Part shown: piece by piece, positions 17,065 to 25,501 of the stretch | Numbering within the stretch: the first letter of the stretch is position 1 | Layout of the letters: every line of letters begins with the position of its first letter | Assembly (NCBI RefSeq): GCF_000740785.1 | Contig: NZ_JFZB01000001.1 | Coordinates: 248,001-312,000 of the forward strand | Length of the DNA: 64,000 nucleotides | Source: Paenirhodobacter enshiensis | Lineage (GTDB): Bacteria; Pseudomonadota; Alphaproteobacteria; Rhodobacterales; Rhodobacteraceae | Reading direction: 5' to 3' | The notes under the pieces: generated by a model | What the model saw: only the letters and a program-made list of their open reading frames with translations | The model's database searches: none | What the model was told of the DNA's origin: nothing | Made by a program: the position numbers and the translations under genes

Positions 17065-17807
17065 CCATTGATCTGGACGCGCGGATCGCGGAATTGCGGC
17101 AACGGCGTCGGGCTGAAGAAGACGATGCCGCGGGCGAGCTGGACCGCCTGAAGCAAGGCCTCGCGGAGCATGCCGACGGCATCGGGCGGAAACTCGACGC
17201 CGAAGGAAAGCAGATCCGGCTGATGATGTTCTCGGTCTCAGGGCATGTCGCCGCGGAGCAGGCAAGGCTGGAGGCTTTGCGCGCCGACAACGAGGAGCTG
17301 AGAACCCGGCTGGACGCCAACGGGATCTTGCTCCGGCGACAGGTGAAATGGACGAGGGCCGCGCTCGGTGGGATCTGTCTCGTCGCCGCAGGCATCCTGC
17401 TGTTGGCGATATGGGGTGCCAGCCGGCTGGTCGATGGGGCGAGGCAGGAGGCCGATACGATCCGGGCCGCGAATGCCGGGGAACTGGCGGCGGCCCGGGA
17501 AGATGGCGCGCGCGCCCTCGCGGCCCTTGAGGCGCAGCTTGCGGCGCAGCGGGCGAGTGTCGAGCAGAGCCTCGGCGCCGCCGGGGCGGAACTTGCGGGG
17601 CTGGAGGCCGAGCGGGCCTCTGTCAAGGCGGAGCTTGAACAGTTCGTCACCCTGCGCGACCGCATCGGCATCCAGCTTGTCGAGAGCCACACCCGGCCGG
17701 TCATCGTTGTCCCCGAAGGATACGAGCTAAGGGGCTGGCGGGCGGCGGGATTGTCCGATCTCGCCCGCTACAACGGCCGGATGTACCGGGTGATGGCGCG
17801 GAAATGA
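17061..17807 (+). CDS. Coiled-coil membrane protein, MobB-like mobilisation partner
   Basis: 248 aa, translationally coupled to the relaxase (ATGA). Residues of about 5-90 are heptad-like coiled coil (ARIAELRQRRRAEED, RLEALRADNEELRTRL), 99-119 form one transmembrane helix (ALGGICLVAAGILLLAIWGAS), and about 125-215 are a second coiled coil. The end EGYELRGWRAAGLSDLARYNGRMYRVM may be a small globular tail. Similar proteins follow MobV-like genes on mobilisable plasmids, where they may anchor the relaxosome at the membrane. Function inferred from context. Confidence 0.65.
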   Translation: MTIDLDARIAELRQRRRAEEDDAAGELDRLKQGLAEHADGIGRKLDAEGKQIRLMMFSVSGHVAAEQARLEALRADNEELRTRLDANGILLRRQVKWTRAALGGICLVAAGILLLAIWGASRLVDGARQEADTIRAANAGELAAAREDGARALAALEAQLAAQRASVEQSLGAAGAELAGLEAERASVKAELEQFVTLRDRIGIQLVESHTRPVIVVPEGYELRGWRAAGLSDLARYNGRMYRVMARK

Positions 17808-17842
17808 CGGGGCGCGGCCCCGGGCCTGACCGCGCTGCCCGG

Positions 17843-18685
17843 TTACAGATCCATGTTCGAGGCCCTGGCCGCCCCGGTCAGGGCCTCGTTGATCTGGCGA
17901 TCCGTTTCCTCGCGCGCCTTGCGCGCCCGCGCGAAATCGGTGAGCGAGAACCGGATCTTCGACTGCCCGGCTTTCGATTCGTAAACGACCTGATAGCGGG
18001 CCGAGCATCCCGGCGCGATGGGCTTGTCGCTGTTCAGCTTTTTATAATCCACCTGCATCGTGCCGAAGCCGGAGGACACGCAGGGGACGTATTCTGTCGT
18101 CGAGGTCCCGGATCTGGTCTTTTCCTCCATCTCCAGCGGTGCCGCCTGATCCAGCGCGGTCAGCTTCGCGCCCGCCTCGTCCCAGCCGTAAAGGATCGTC
18201 ATCTTCCCGCCGTGATCGACCTCCACGAGCGACGGCTCGCCATATTCCTCGGTGAGCTGCGCGAGCAGCTCGTCCGGCTTCGGCAGATCCGCGTTGCTGC
18301 CCTGGATCGTGCGACCGACCGAGATGATCCGACCGCCAAGCGCCCCCAGATCCAGCGTGCCGGTGACCTCTTCATAACCGGCGCCGGACAGGCGCGTGTT
18401 GAGCCCCACGCCGGCCGTGCCGAACTTCGCCACCGCCGACAGATCGAAGGTCTTGCCCTTGGGCGAGGAGGCGCGCAGATCGACCTTCCCGGTCGACAGC
18501 TCCAGACCGCGCTTCGTCATCGCCGCGCGGGCGTCGTCGAGGGTCATGCCCGGAGCGATCCCGATCACGGCGAGTTTGCCGGAGGCTGGCGGCGCGGAAT
18601 AGTCGATCTCTTTCAGCGTGTCGGCCAGTGCAAGACCGGGGAACAGGACCGCGCAGACCGAGGCGGCAAGGCATTTCTTCAACAT
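17843..18685 (-). CDS. Exported protein of unknown function (280 aa)
   Basis: Unrecognised. MLKKCLAASVCAVLFPGLALA is a clear signal peptide with cleavage after ALA. The mature part starts ADTLKEIDYSAPPAS and contains a pattern seen in many small periplasmic proteins (VIGIAPGMTLDDARAAMTKRGL), then about four conserved-looking Gly-rich strands and three Cys. AGGAG lies 8 bases before ATG 18685. It is last in a three-gene minus-strand operon and ends 35 bases from the convergent mobilisation gene. No function is proposed. Confidence 0.65.
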   Translation of the reverse strand: MLKKCLAASVCAVLFPGLALADTLKEIDYSAPPASGKLAVIGIAPGMTLDDARAAMTKRGLELSTGKVDLRASSPKGKTFDLSAVAKFGTAGVGLNTRLSGAGYEEVTGTLDLGALGGRIISVGRTIQGSNADLPKPDELLAQLTEEYGEPSLVEVDHGGKMTILYGWDEAGAKLTALDQAAPLEMEEKTRSGTSTTEYVPCVSSGFGTMQVDYKKLNSDKPIAPGCSARYQVVYESKAGQSKIRFSLTDFARARKAREETDRQINEALTGAARASNMDL

Positions 18686-18744
18686 AATGGACTCCTGACG
18701 ATGCAATGGGGGCGATCTGCGGGTGGGGACTGAAACGCGCCCGG

Positions 18745-19371
18745 TCATTTCTCGAAACATCCGCGCCCGCCCTCAAAGGACAGCAGGCTCGACACGCCGC
18801 CGACCTTCGCGTCATCGGTAACGCGCGTGGGTCTGGGCGGTGCTTCACCATCAAGTTCGTCGGACAGGATATTCGCGAAGAAGAAGTTCTTCTTCGCTGC
18901 CCCCGGCATCGTGCCGCCCATTTCCCATTCGCCAGCGATGGCTTCGAGCTGCCGACTGCCCTCCTCGAAGATCAGCGCATCGGTTTCCGAGAAATTGATC
19001 TTGGCATCGAACATGGCATTGTTGTTGAGATCGCCGTCGCCGGTCGGCTTGTGAAGCGTGGTCCGCAGGTTATCCCGGCCCCACCTTGAGCAGACCTTGA
19101 AGCCCGCTGCCTTGAAGTCAGCACGCGCCTGATCGTCCGGGTAGTCACGGCCATAAACGCCGACCGTCACCCGCGACTTGATCGGCGCGAGAACCTTGAT
19201 CGCCTCGGCGATCTTCTCGCGCGAGACCGCGCCGTAGATCAGCCAGACCGCTTTTCCATTGGACGCCATCGCCCGGTCCAGATCCTGCCGGATCGGTGCC
19301 AGATCTAGCCCTTCGGCATAGGCGGGCGAGGCGAGGGCCAGCAGCAGCCCGAGCACAATTCTCTTCATCAT
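18745..19371 (-). CDS. Exported protein of unknown function (208 aa)
   Basis: Unrecognised. It begins MMKRIVLGLLLALASPAYA, a signal peptide ending at AYA, and is followed by LDLAPIRQDLDRAMASNGK and a mixed alpha/beta stretch WLIYGAVSREKIAEAIKVLAPIKSRVTVGVYGRDYPDD. A later segment DADGDLNNN-like (TGDGDLNNNAMFDAKINFSE) resembles a Ca-binding loop. GAGGA stands just before the double ATG; 19371 is used, 19368 is equally possible. Middle gene of the operon; 59 bases separate it from the next gene. Confidence 0.6.
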   Translation of the reverse strand: MMKRIVLGLLLALASPAYAEGLDLAPIRQDLDRAMASNGKAVWLIYGAVSREKIAEAIKVLAPIKSRVTVGVYGRDYPDDQARADFKAAGFKVCSRWGRDNLRTTLHKPTGDGDLNNNAMFDAKINFSETDALIFEEGSRQLEAIAGEWEMGGTMPGAAKKNFFFANILSDELDGEAPPRPTRVTDDAKVGGVSSLLSFEGGRGCFEK

Positions 19372-19404
19372 CAATTCCTCGAACCAAAATCTCGCGGACG
19401 AGAC

Positions 19405-20007
19405 TTATCCGTCGATCAGCCCCGACTTCGCACCGCCGGTGTTCGCGGGCAGACCGAGCTGGAACCGTTCCGCGTGGCTCAGCACGCGACCGCTGCCATC
19501 CGCATAGACACCCGAGTTGCGATAGCAGGCTTCCGCCTCGGCCTTCCGACCGGCCATCGACAGGCGATGTGGCCTCGCCGCTTCCTCCGCCATCCGGGCC
19601 GCGTAGTTCGCATCCCGGCGGGCCTGATCAGCCGCCATACCAGCGCTGACAGCGGCGCGGGTCAGTTCGCGGGTCGCGACCATCCACAGATCATACCTGT
19701 CGCCCATGAGACGATCCACAAGCTCCACGCGCCGAGCCTCCGGCTCATGGGGGAAATTCTCGTCCACATAAGCCCGGTAGATCGCCGGGCCTTCCCGCAG
19801 CGACTCCTGATTGAGAACCCAATAGTCCTCGCGCCACAGGTGCGCAGGCATAGGAACAGCCGCCACGATCTCTTCCAGCATGGCCTTTGGCAGAGCCTTC
19901 GCCCAGGCCTTCGCTTCACGCTTTGCCGCGGCCTGCTCCGCCTTGCTCCGGAACCAGAGCCCCACGCCGGACAACAGGTCGTTTGCGGCAGAGATGGCGT
20001 CTTTCAT
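19405..20007 (-). CDS. Hypothetical helical protein (200 aa), first gene of an XRE-controlled operon
   Basis: Unrecognised cytoplasmic protein without signal peptide. It is mostly helical and Ala/Arg/Glu-rich (WFRSKAEQAAAKREAKAWAKALPKAMLEEIVAAVP), with an aromatic centre (HLWREDYWVLNQESLREG) and an end YRNSGVYADGSGRVLSHAERFQLGLP. GGAGGT lies 5 bases before ATG 20007. The large palindrome at 20028-20057 is immediately upstream, so its expression is probably controlled by the divergent XRE protein. Confidence 0.6.
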   Translation of the reverse strand: MKDAISAANDLLSGVGLWFRSKAEQAAAKREAKAWAKALPKAMLEEIVAAVPMPAHLWREDYWVLNQESLREGPAIYRAYVDENFPHEPEARRVELVDRLMGDRYDLWMVATRELTRAAVSAGMAADQARRDANYAARMAEEAARPHRLSMAGRKAEAEACYRNSGVYADGSGRVLSHAERFQLGLPANTGGAKSGLIDG

Positions 20008-20027
20008 TGCGGACCTCCAATTGTCAC

Positions 20028-20057
20028 CCCCATTTTGGGGTTAAACCCATAATGGGG
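20028..20057. promoter_or_regulatory. Large palindromic operator between divergent XRE gene and three-gene operon
   Basis: CCCCATT at the left end mirrors AATGGGG at the right end, and GGGGTTAAACCC forms the inner arms, giving a near-perfect 30-bp palindrome with a GTTAAAC-like centre. It lies 21-50 bp before the 200-aa gene and 41-70 bp before the XRE start, ideal for repression of both promoters. Confidence 0.65.
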
Positions 20058-20097
20058 TCAATAGCTGAACCTGTCGAAATCAAAGGCAGGCGGACTA

Positions 20098-20349
20098 TTG
20101 GCGGGCAGCGTTCATTCAGATGCGTATCGCAGTCTTCTGAAGGCGCTGATTGCTCTTCGGACGGAACGCGCCATGTCGCAGGCGGATCTGGCGGCGAAGC
20201 TGCGCAAGCCGCCGTCCTTTGTCGGGAAATATGAGCTGGGCGAGCGCCGGCTTGACGTGATCGAGCTTCTGGTGATCCTCCGGGAGCTCGACGCGGATTT
20301 CGAGAGCTTCTGGGCGCCAGCTGCGATCACGCTGCCGGATCGGCTGTAA
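20098..20349 (+). CDS. XRE-family HTH repressor
   Basis: 83-aa single helix-turn-helix protein. The HTH spans about residues 14-68 (ALRTERAMSQADLAAKLRKPPSFVGKYELGERRLDVIEL), typical Cro/CI type. The start is TTG at 20098, with AGGCAGGCGG upstream; a later Met would cut into the domain. It faces the three-gene unknown operon across a large palindrome and is the likely repressor of both. Short regulators of this kind are common in mobile elements. Confidence 0.8.
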   Translation: MAGSVHSDAYRSLLKALIALRTERAMSQADLAAKLRKPPSFVGKYELGERRLDVIELLVILRELDADFESFWAPAAITLPDRL

Positions 20350-20428
20350 CGGCGGCTCTTACGGGCTATTGACCCGGCCCCCGCTGGTGCGGCACAACCG
20401 CGGCCCCGCCTGCAACGGATCTTTCACG

Positions 20429-20986
20429 ATGACGCATTGGTACACTGCCGACCCGCATTTCGGGCACGAGAACATCATCCGGAACGCGCATCGCCCGTTC
20501 CGGGACACGAGCCATATGGACGCTGTGCTGATCGAGCGGCTTTGGGAGAAGGTCGGACCCGAGGATGATCTGTGGGTTGTCGGAGATTTCGCCTTCGGCC
20601 CGCAGGCTAAGGATGAAAGCTGGCTGCTGACGATCTTCGGACAGCTTCCCGGCGCCCGGCGTCATCTGATCGTCGGCAACCATGATGGCGCCCTGACGCA
20701 GGCGCTGCCCTGGGACAGCGTGGCGCTTCTGGCCGAGGTCGAGGATCCGTCGGCCGACCGGCCGGTGACGCTCTGCCACTACCCGATGATGACGTGGAAC
20801 CATGCCCGCAAGGGCGCGCTGCATCTGTTCGGCCATGTGCATGGCAACTGGAAGGGAAGCGCGAACGCGGTCAATGTCGGGGTGGACGTCTGGGATTTCT
20901 ACCCGGTCACGGTGCAGGACGCGGCCCGGCGGGCAAAGGCGTTGCCGGCGAACCGCCACTGGAAGGATGTTGAGCCTAGGGCGTGA
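20429..20986 (+). CDS. Metallophosphoesterase (calcineurin-like)
   Basis: 185-aa two-metal phosphoesterase. Metal ligands in order are D8 and H10 in TADPHFGHENII, D in VVGDFAFG, NH in VGNHDG, H in LCHYPM and the terminal GHVHG. This compact form occurs in phages and mobile elements; the substrate is unknown (phosphodiester or phosphoprotein). ATG 20429 is chosen because the motif lies 7 residues in, as usual, although no strong ribosome-binding site is visible. Confidence 0.85.
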   Translation: MTHWYTADPHFGHENIIRNAHRPFRDTSHMDAVLIERLWEKVGPEDDLWVVGDFAFGPQAKDESWLLTIFGQLPGARRHLIVGNHDGALTQALPWDSVALLAEVEDPSADRPVTLCHYPMMTWNHARKGALHLFGHVHGNWKGSANAVNVGVDVWDFYPVTVQDAARRAKALPANRHWKDVEPRA

Positions 20987-21100
20987 GATCTGTCAGGCCT
21001 GATCTGGGGCAGACGAGGCGAGGGGCCCGCCACACACTTGCAGGGGCAACCAATCTAGCGGCTTGACCCGGGCAGGTTCAGACGGGTCATAACGGTCACT

Positions 21101-21340
21101 TTACAGGGCTTCTCGGCCGAGAACCCGATAGTCGATGCTGGAGTGGCAGTTTTCTTCGGTCATGCCGGCGATGAGCGTTCCGAGCAGAATGCGCTCGACA
21201 TCCGCTCGACGGATCTCGATGCGGCCAAGTGATGCCACGACATCGACTTCATCGCCCATGTGCAGACCCGCTGCGCGAAGCACACTGCCGGGGAGTGGCA
21301 AGATGGCGGCATCTTCGTGTTTCAAGATGTACGTCAGCAT
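21101..21340 (-). CDS. AbrB/MazE-like DNA-binding protein, no toxin adjacent
   Basis: 79-aa protein with a swapped-hairpin AbrB fold (ILPLPGSVLRAAGLHMGDEVDVVASLGRIEIRR, residues about 13-48), the DNA-binding half of MazE antitoxins. The remaining tail may bind a toxin, but no mazF- or PIN-like gene lies on either side. GGGAG precedes the ATG at 21340. Either an orphan antitoxin or a small transcription factor. Confidence 0.6.
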   Translation of the reverse strand: MLTYILKHEDAAILPLPGSVLRAAGLHMGDEVDVVASLGRIEIRRADVERILLGTLIAGMTEENCHSSIDYRVLGREAL

Positions 21341-22092
21341 GTCGGAATTCTCCCATGATAGGGCCTTCGAGAGAAGACTCGCCGAACCGATGAAAAGCTT
21401 CAATTGAGATTTTGGCCGGGATCTCGCTAAGAAGCTCGTCTCATTTGCGTACGGAACCCGTTTCCGCACGCGGGAAGCAGCTTGCTCGAAATGATCACTC
21501 GGGCGATCTGCCGCGAGGGCAGCGATTCAGTCCATTGCTGCCGGTCGTGAGAGGCGCAGTGTTAGGCTAGGTGCCGTCGCAGAGGGCCGGGGAGCGGCTG
21601 GCCGAGGTGCGCGGCTCCCTGCCGACAGTCCTGAGCGGGGAGTGCCCGGTCGAAGCCTGAAGTCCCACCGGCTGCCGATGGCAGAGAGCTGTTGTTCGCC
21701 GTGCATGGCATGAATGAGCGATGCGCGCAGAAAAGGCCCCCGCAGCGGACCTTGGAAAGCGGTCAGCCATGCGCAGCGAAGCAATTGCGCCGAGTTGTGC
21801 CGGTCCCGCGCGCTGCGGTCGGCCTTCTCCGCGTCGATATCTGTCGCCGTTGCGCAAGGCGAACGTGGGGATGAGGTTCGGTACACTGTCAAACACGCCG
21901 TGATGGAGCGGGGGCCTGAACAGCAGGATTTTTCAGCGACCCGCAAGAGGTAGATTACCTCTCGGTGGAAAGCCGGGGTCAGTTCCGCGTAGAAATCAAC
22001 ATCGTGAAGTCGAAGCGACACAGGCGATGCCGAAGGCACGCCCCTGGACACGATAGACCATTGTCAAATTCAGCCAAAATGGCCAGAAGATA
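21341..22092. other. About 750 bp without a recognisable gene
   Basis: Frames here (longest 21527-22051 minus, 174 aa) lack motifs, good ribosome-binding sites or a coherent composition, and overlapping frames of similar quality exist on both strands. It may be decayed cargo, for example a lost toxin partner. Confidence 0.45.
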
Positions 22093-22130
22093 GGAGCTGG
22101 GAGCTGGGAGCTGGGAGCTGGGAGCTGGGA
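22093..22130 (+). repeat. Heptanucleotide tandem repeat at the ribosome-binding site
   Basis: Five perfect copies of GGAGCTG (22093-22127) followed by GGA, ending one base before the ATG at 22132. Every copy includes a GGGAG Shine-Dalgarno-like core when joined to the next, and the final one lies 2-7 bases before the start. Changes in copy number would alter the leader length and local structure of the Phd-like gene upstream of hsdR. Confidence 0.85.
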
Positions 22131-22131
22131 A

Positions 22132-22332
22132 ATGCGGACCCTAAGCGCGAAGGACGCAAAGTACGAGTTCGGGCGGCTTATTGATCTTGCCAGAGCCGAG
22201 CCGGTGGCCGTGACCAAGCATGGTCGTGCCGTCGTGGTGGTGATTGCGGTCGAGGAGTACGAGCGGCTAAAGGGCCTTGAGATGGATAAAAGGAATGACC
22301 GCTCGGGCAAGAATGGTGAGACCGCGCGATGA
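22132..22332 (+). CDS. Phd/YefM-type antitoxin-like protein
   Basis: 66-aa protein with the N-terminal YefM/Phd fold (LSAKDAKYEFGRLIDLARAEPVAVTKHGRAVVVVIAVEEYERL). Phd proteins bind DNA to repress their own operon and neutralise a Doc or RelE toxin. Here the next gene is hsdR, 109 bp downstream, and no toxin follows. It may serve as a regulator of the RM operon, or its toxin was lost. The start follows the heptamer repeat directly. Confidence 0.8.
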   Translation: MRTLSAKDAKYEFGRLIDLARAEPVAVTKHGRAVVVVIAVEEYERLKGLEMDKRNDRSGKNGETAR

Positions 22333-22441
22333 TTCAGGCTATTCACAAAGCTCAAATATTACCGATTTTGAAACTCCCGAACCTTGCACCTATCCAATTT
22401 CCATGCAGGAAACTCGTCCCTTCAGAGGGGTGTAATAGCCA

Positions 22442-25400
22442 ATGAGTCTCGTGATGACCGCGAACAGACACGAACGCGATATTGAGGATGCTCTGATCGC
22501 GAAACTCAAGGAGCTCAAGTACGAATATCGACCCGATATTCGCGATCGAGCTACTTTGGAGGCGAATTTCAGGAACAAATTCGAAGAGCTGAATCGCGTC
22601 AGGCTCACCGATGGCGAGTTTCAGCGACTGCACGATGAAATCGTCACGCCGGATGTTTTTACAGCTGCACGAACCCTGCGCGAGCGGAACAGTTTCACCC
22701 GCGATGACGGCACGCCGCTGAACTACACGCTCGTGAACATCAAGGACTGGTGCAAGAATTCCTTCGAGGTGATCAACCAGCTTCGCATCAACACGGACAA
22801 CAGCCACCACCGCTATGACGTCATTCTCCTGATCAATGGTGTTCCGGTTGTTCAGATCGAGCTGAAGACCCTCGGCATAAGCCCTCGTCGTGCCATGGAG
22901 CAGATCGTCGAGTACAAGAACGATCCGGGGAACGGCTATACCAAGACCATCCTCTGCTTCTTGCAGCTGTTCATCGTCAGCAACCGCGATCGGACGTTCT
23001 ATTTCGCGAACAACAACCCGCGGCACTTCGCCTTCAACGCCGAAGAACTATTTCTCCCGGTCTATGAGTTTGCGGACGTAGACAACAAGAAGATCGTCCA
23101 TCTCGACAGCTTCGCCGAAACATTCCTTGTCAAGTGCGCCCTCGGTCAGACGATCAGCCGGTACATGGTTCTGGTCGCGAGCGAACAGAAACTGCTGATG
23201 ATGCGGCCCTATCAGGTCTACGCGGTGAAGGCGATCGTCGACTCCATAGCTCAGGACTGCGGCAACGGCTATATTTGGCACACGACAGGCAGCGGCAAGA
23301 CGCTCACTTCCTTCAAGGCGTCAACGCTCTTGAAGGACAATCCCGACATCGAGAAATGCCTATTCGTCGTGGATCGCAAGGACCTTGATCGCCAGACTCG
23401 CGAGGAGTTCAACAAGTTCCAGGAAGGCTGCGTCGAAGAGAACACCAACACAGCCTCACTGGTTCGACGCCTTCTGTCGGACGATTACGCCGACAAGGTT
23501 ATCGTCTGCACAATCCAGAAGCTGGGACTCGCGCTGGACGAAAACAGCAAGCGTAACAAGCAGCAGAAGAAGGATGGCAAGAAGAGCTTCAAGGAGCAGC
23601 TGGAGCCCCTCCGCGACAAGCGCATCGCCTTCATCTTCGACGAATGCCACCGGTCGCAGTTCGGCGAGAACCACAAGGCGATCAAGGAGTTCTTTCCGCG
23701 CGCCCAGCTCTTCGGGTTCACTGGGACACCCATCTTCGATCAAAACGCCGCCCAGCAGAAGATCGAAGACACTCAAGCCAGCATGAAGACAACGGAAGAC
23801 CTGTTCCAGCAGCGCCTTCACACTTACACGATCACCCACGCCATCGAGGACGGAAACGTCCTTCGGTTCCATGTCGACTATTTCAAGCCGCAGGGCAAAA
23901 CCCTGCCTAAGCCCGGCGAACCTTTGGCCAAGAAGGCAGTAATCGAGGCGATACTTGCCAAGCATGACCAAGCCACCGGGCAGCGCCGGTTTAACGCCCT
24001 TCTTGCCACATCATCGATCAATGATGCTATTGAGTACTACGACCTCTTCAAGACGATGCAGGCAGAGAAGCTGGCCGCTGATCCTAGCTTCCGGCCGCTG
24101 AACATCGCCTGCGTCTTTTCCCCGCCTGCCCAACTGGCTGAAACTCCAGAGGCGAAGAAGGACATCGAACAGCTTTCGGAAGACCTTGAGAACGAGAGGG
24201 AAGACAATAAGGTCGATCCTGAAAAGAAGAAGGAAGCCCTTAAGGGCATCCTCGCCGATTACAACGCGCACTACGGCACCAACCACAAGATCGGCGAATT
24301 CGATCTCTACTACCAGGACGTGCAGAAGCGGATCAAAGACCAGCAATGGCCGGATGCCGACCTGAAGAAGGCTTATCCCAACCAGCCGCACCACAAGATC
24401 GACATCACGATTGTCGTCGACATGCTGTTGACCGGCTTCGACTCCAAGTTCCTGAACACCCTCTACGTCGACAAAAACCTGAAGCATCACGGCCTGATCC
24501 AGGCCTTCTCGCGCACCAACCGGGTGCTGAACGCTACCAAGCCCTACGGCAACATTATGGACTTCCGGCAACAGCAGGGCGCGGTCGATGCCGCCATCGC
24601 ACTCTTCTCAGGCGAAGCCGCCGCTGAAAAGGCCCGCGAAATCTGGTTGGTCGACAAGGCCCCGGTGGTCATCCAGAAGCTGGAGACCGCGGTCCAGAGG
24701 CTTGATACCTTCATGAAATCGCAGGGCCTCGACTGCGCCCCGGAAGCCGTGCCCAACCTCAAGGGCGACGCAGCCCGTGCGGCCTTCATCGAACACTTCA
24801 AAGAGGTTCAGCGGCTCAAGACTCAACTTGACCAGTATACCGACCTGACCGAAGAGAACCGAAAAACCATCGAACAGGTTCTGCCACGCGACAACCTGCT
24901 CGGCTTCCGCGGCGCCTATCTGGAAACCGCGCAGCGCCTTCGCGCCCAGCAGGGGACAGCCACGGACAAGCCCAGCCAGGACGCCGACCAACTGGATTTT
25001 GAGTTCGTCCTCTTCGCCTCGGCCGTCATCGACTATGACTACATCATGGGTCTTATCGCCCGCTATTCCGAGGCGACGCCTGGAAAGCAAAAGATGAGCC
25101 GCGAGGAGCTGATCGGCCTGATCCAGTCCGACGCCAAGTTCATGGACGAGCGCGAGGATATCGCGGCCTACATCAATACTCTCAAGGAGGGCGAGGGGCT
25201 CAGCGAAAAGGCCATCCGCGACGGCTACAGCCGCTTCAAGGCGGAAAAGAACGCGGCGGAACTGGCGGCCATCGCGAGTAAACACGGGCTGGCGAACGAG
25301 GCGTTGCAAGGCTTTGTCGACACCATCCTGCAACGCATGATCTTTGACGGCGAGGCGCTGACCGACCTGATGGAACCCCTTGGCCTGAACTGGAAGGCGC

Positions 25401-25501
25401 GGCGGGTGAAGGAGCTGGATCTGATGGCCGATCTTATGCCATTGCTGCTGAAGCGGGCCGGTGGGCGAGAGATTTCGGGGCTGAGCGCTTATGAGCAGTA
25501 A
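22442..25501 (+). CDS. hsdR: Type I restriction enzyme R subunit (HsdR)
   Basis: 1019-aa motor-nuclease subunit which translocates and cuts DNA lacking the host modification. N-terminal nuclease residues are D126 and E140-x-K142 (YDVILLINGVPVVQIELKT). Helicase motif I is TTGSGKT (K286), motif II is DECH at 400-403, motif III is GFTGTPI; further motifs include VVDMLLTGFDSKFLNTLYVDK and AFSRTNRVLN. The C-terminal helical part binds the methylase. The usual length is about 1000. It overlaps hsdS by 11 bases. All motifs are intact, so it looks functional. Confidence 0.95.
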   Translation: MSLVMTANRHERDIEDALIAKLKELKYEYRPDIRDRATLEANFRNKFEELNRVRLTDGEFQRLHDEIVTPDVFTAARTLRERNSFTRDDGTPLNYTLVNIKDWCKNSFEVINQLRINTDNSHHRYDVILLINGVPVVQIELKTLGISPRRAMEQIVEYKNDPGNGYTKTILCFLQLFIVSNRDRTFYFANNNPRHFAFNAEELFLPVYEFADVDNKKIVHLDSFAETFLVKCALGQTISRYMVLVASEQKLLMMRPYQVYAVKAIVDSIAQDCGNGYIWHTTGSGKTLTSFKASTLLKDNPDIEKCLFVVDRKDLDRQTREEFNKFQEGCVEENTNTASLVRRLLSDDYADKVIVCTIQKLGLALDENSKRNKQQKKDGKKSFKEQLEPLRDKRIAFIFDECHRSQFGENHKAIKEFFPRAQLFGFTGTPIFDQNAAQQKIEDTQASMKTTEDLFQQRLHTYTITHAIEDGNVLRFHVDYFKPQGKTLPKPGEPLAKKAVIEAILAKHDQATGQRRFNALLATSSINDAIEYYDLFKTMQAEKLAADPSFRPLNIACVFSPPAQLAETPEAKKDIEQLSEDLENEREDNKVDPEKKKEALKGILADYNAHYGTNHKIGEFDLYYQDVQKRIKDQQWPDADLKKAYPNQPHHKIDITIVVDMLLTGFDSKFLNTLYVDKNLKHHGLIQAFSRTNRVLNATKPYGNIMDFRQQQGAVDAAIALFSGEAAAEKAREIWLVDKAPVVIQKLETAVQRLDTFMKSQGLDCAPEAVPNLKGDAARAAFIEHFKEVQRLKTQLDQYTDLTEENRKTIEQVLPRDNLLGFRGAYLETAQRLRAQQGTATDKPSQDADQLDFEFVLFASAVIDYDYIMGLIARYSEATPGKQKMSREELIGLIQSDAKFMDEREDIAAYINTLKEGEGLSEKAIRDGYSRFKAEKNAAELAAIASKHGLANEALQGFVDTILQRMIFDGEALTDLMEPLGLNWKARRVKELDLMADLMPLLLKRAGGREISGLSAYEQ

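Noticed and set aside
15418-17265. Minus-strand open frame of 615 aa opposite the MobV relaxase
   Set aside because: No motif; the plus strand encodes a relaxase with an intact catalytic triad.
17061-17807. Coiled-coil protein as a chemoreceptor or phage tail component
   Set aside because: It has a single membrane helix, no signalling domain, and is translationally coupled to the relaxase.
21527-22051. 174-aa minus-strand frame in the island gap
   Set aside because: Several overlapping frames of equal quality exist on both strands, with no motif or translation signal.
22093-22130. CRISPR-like array
   Set aside because: The repeats are 7 bp, head to tail with no spacers, and no cas gene is present in the window.
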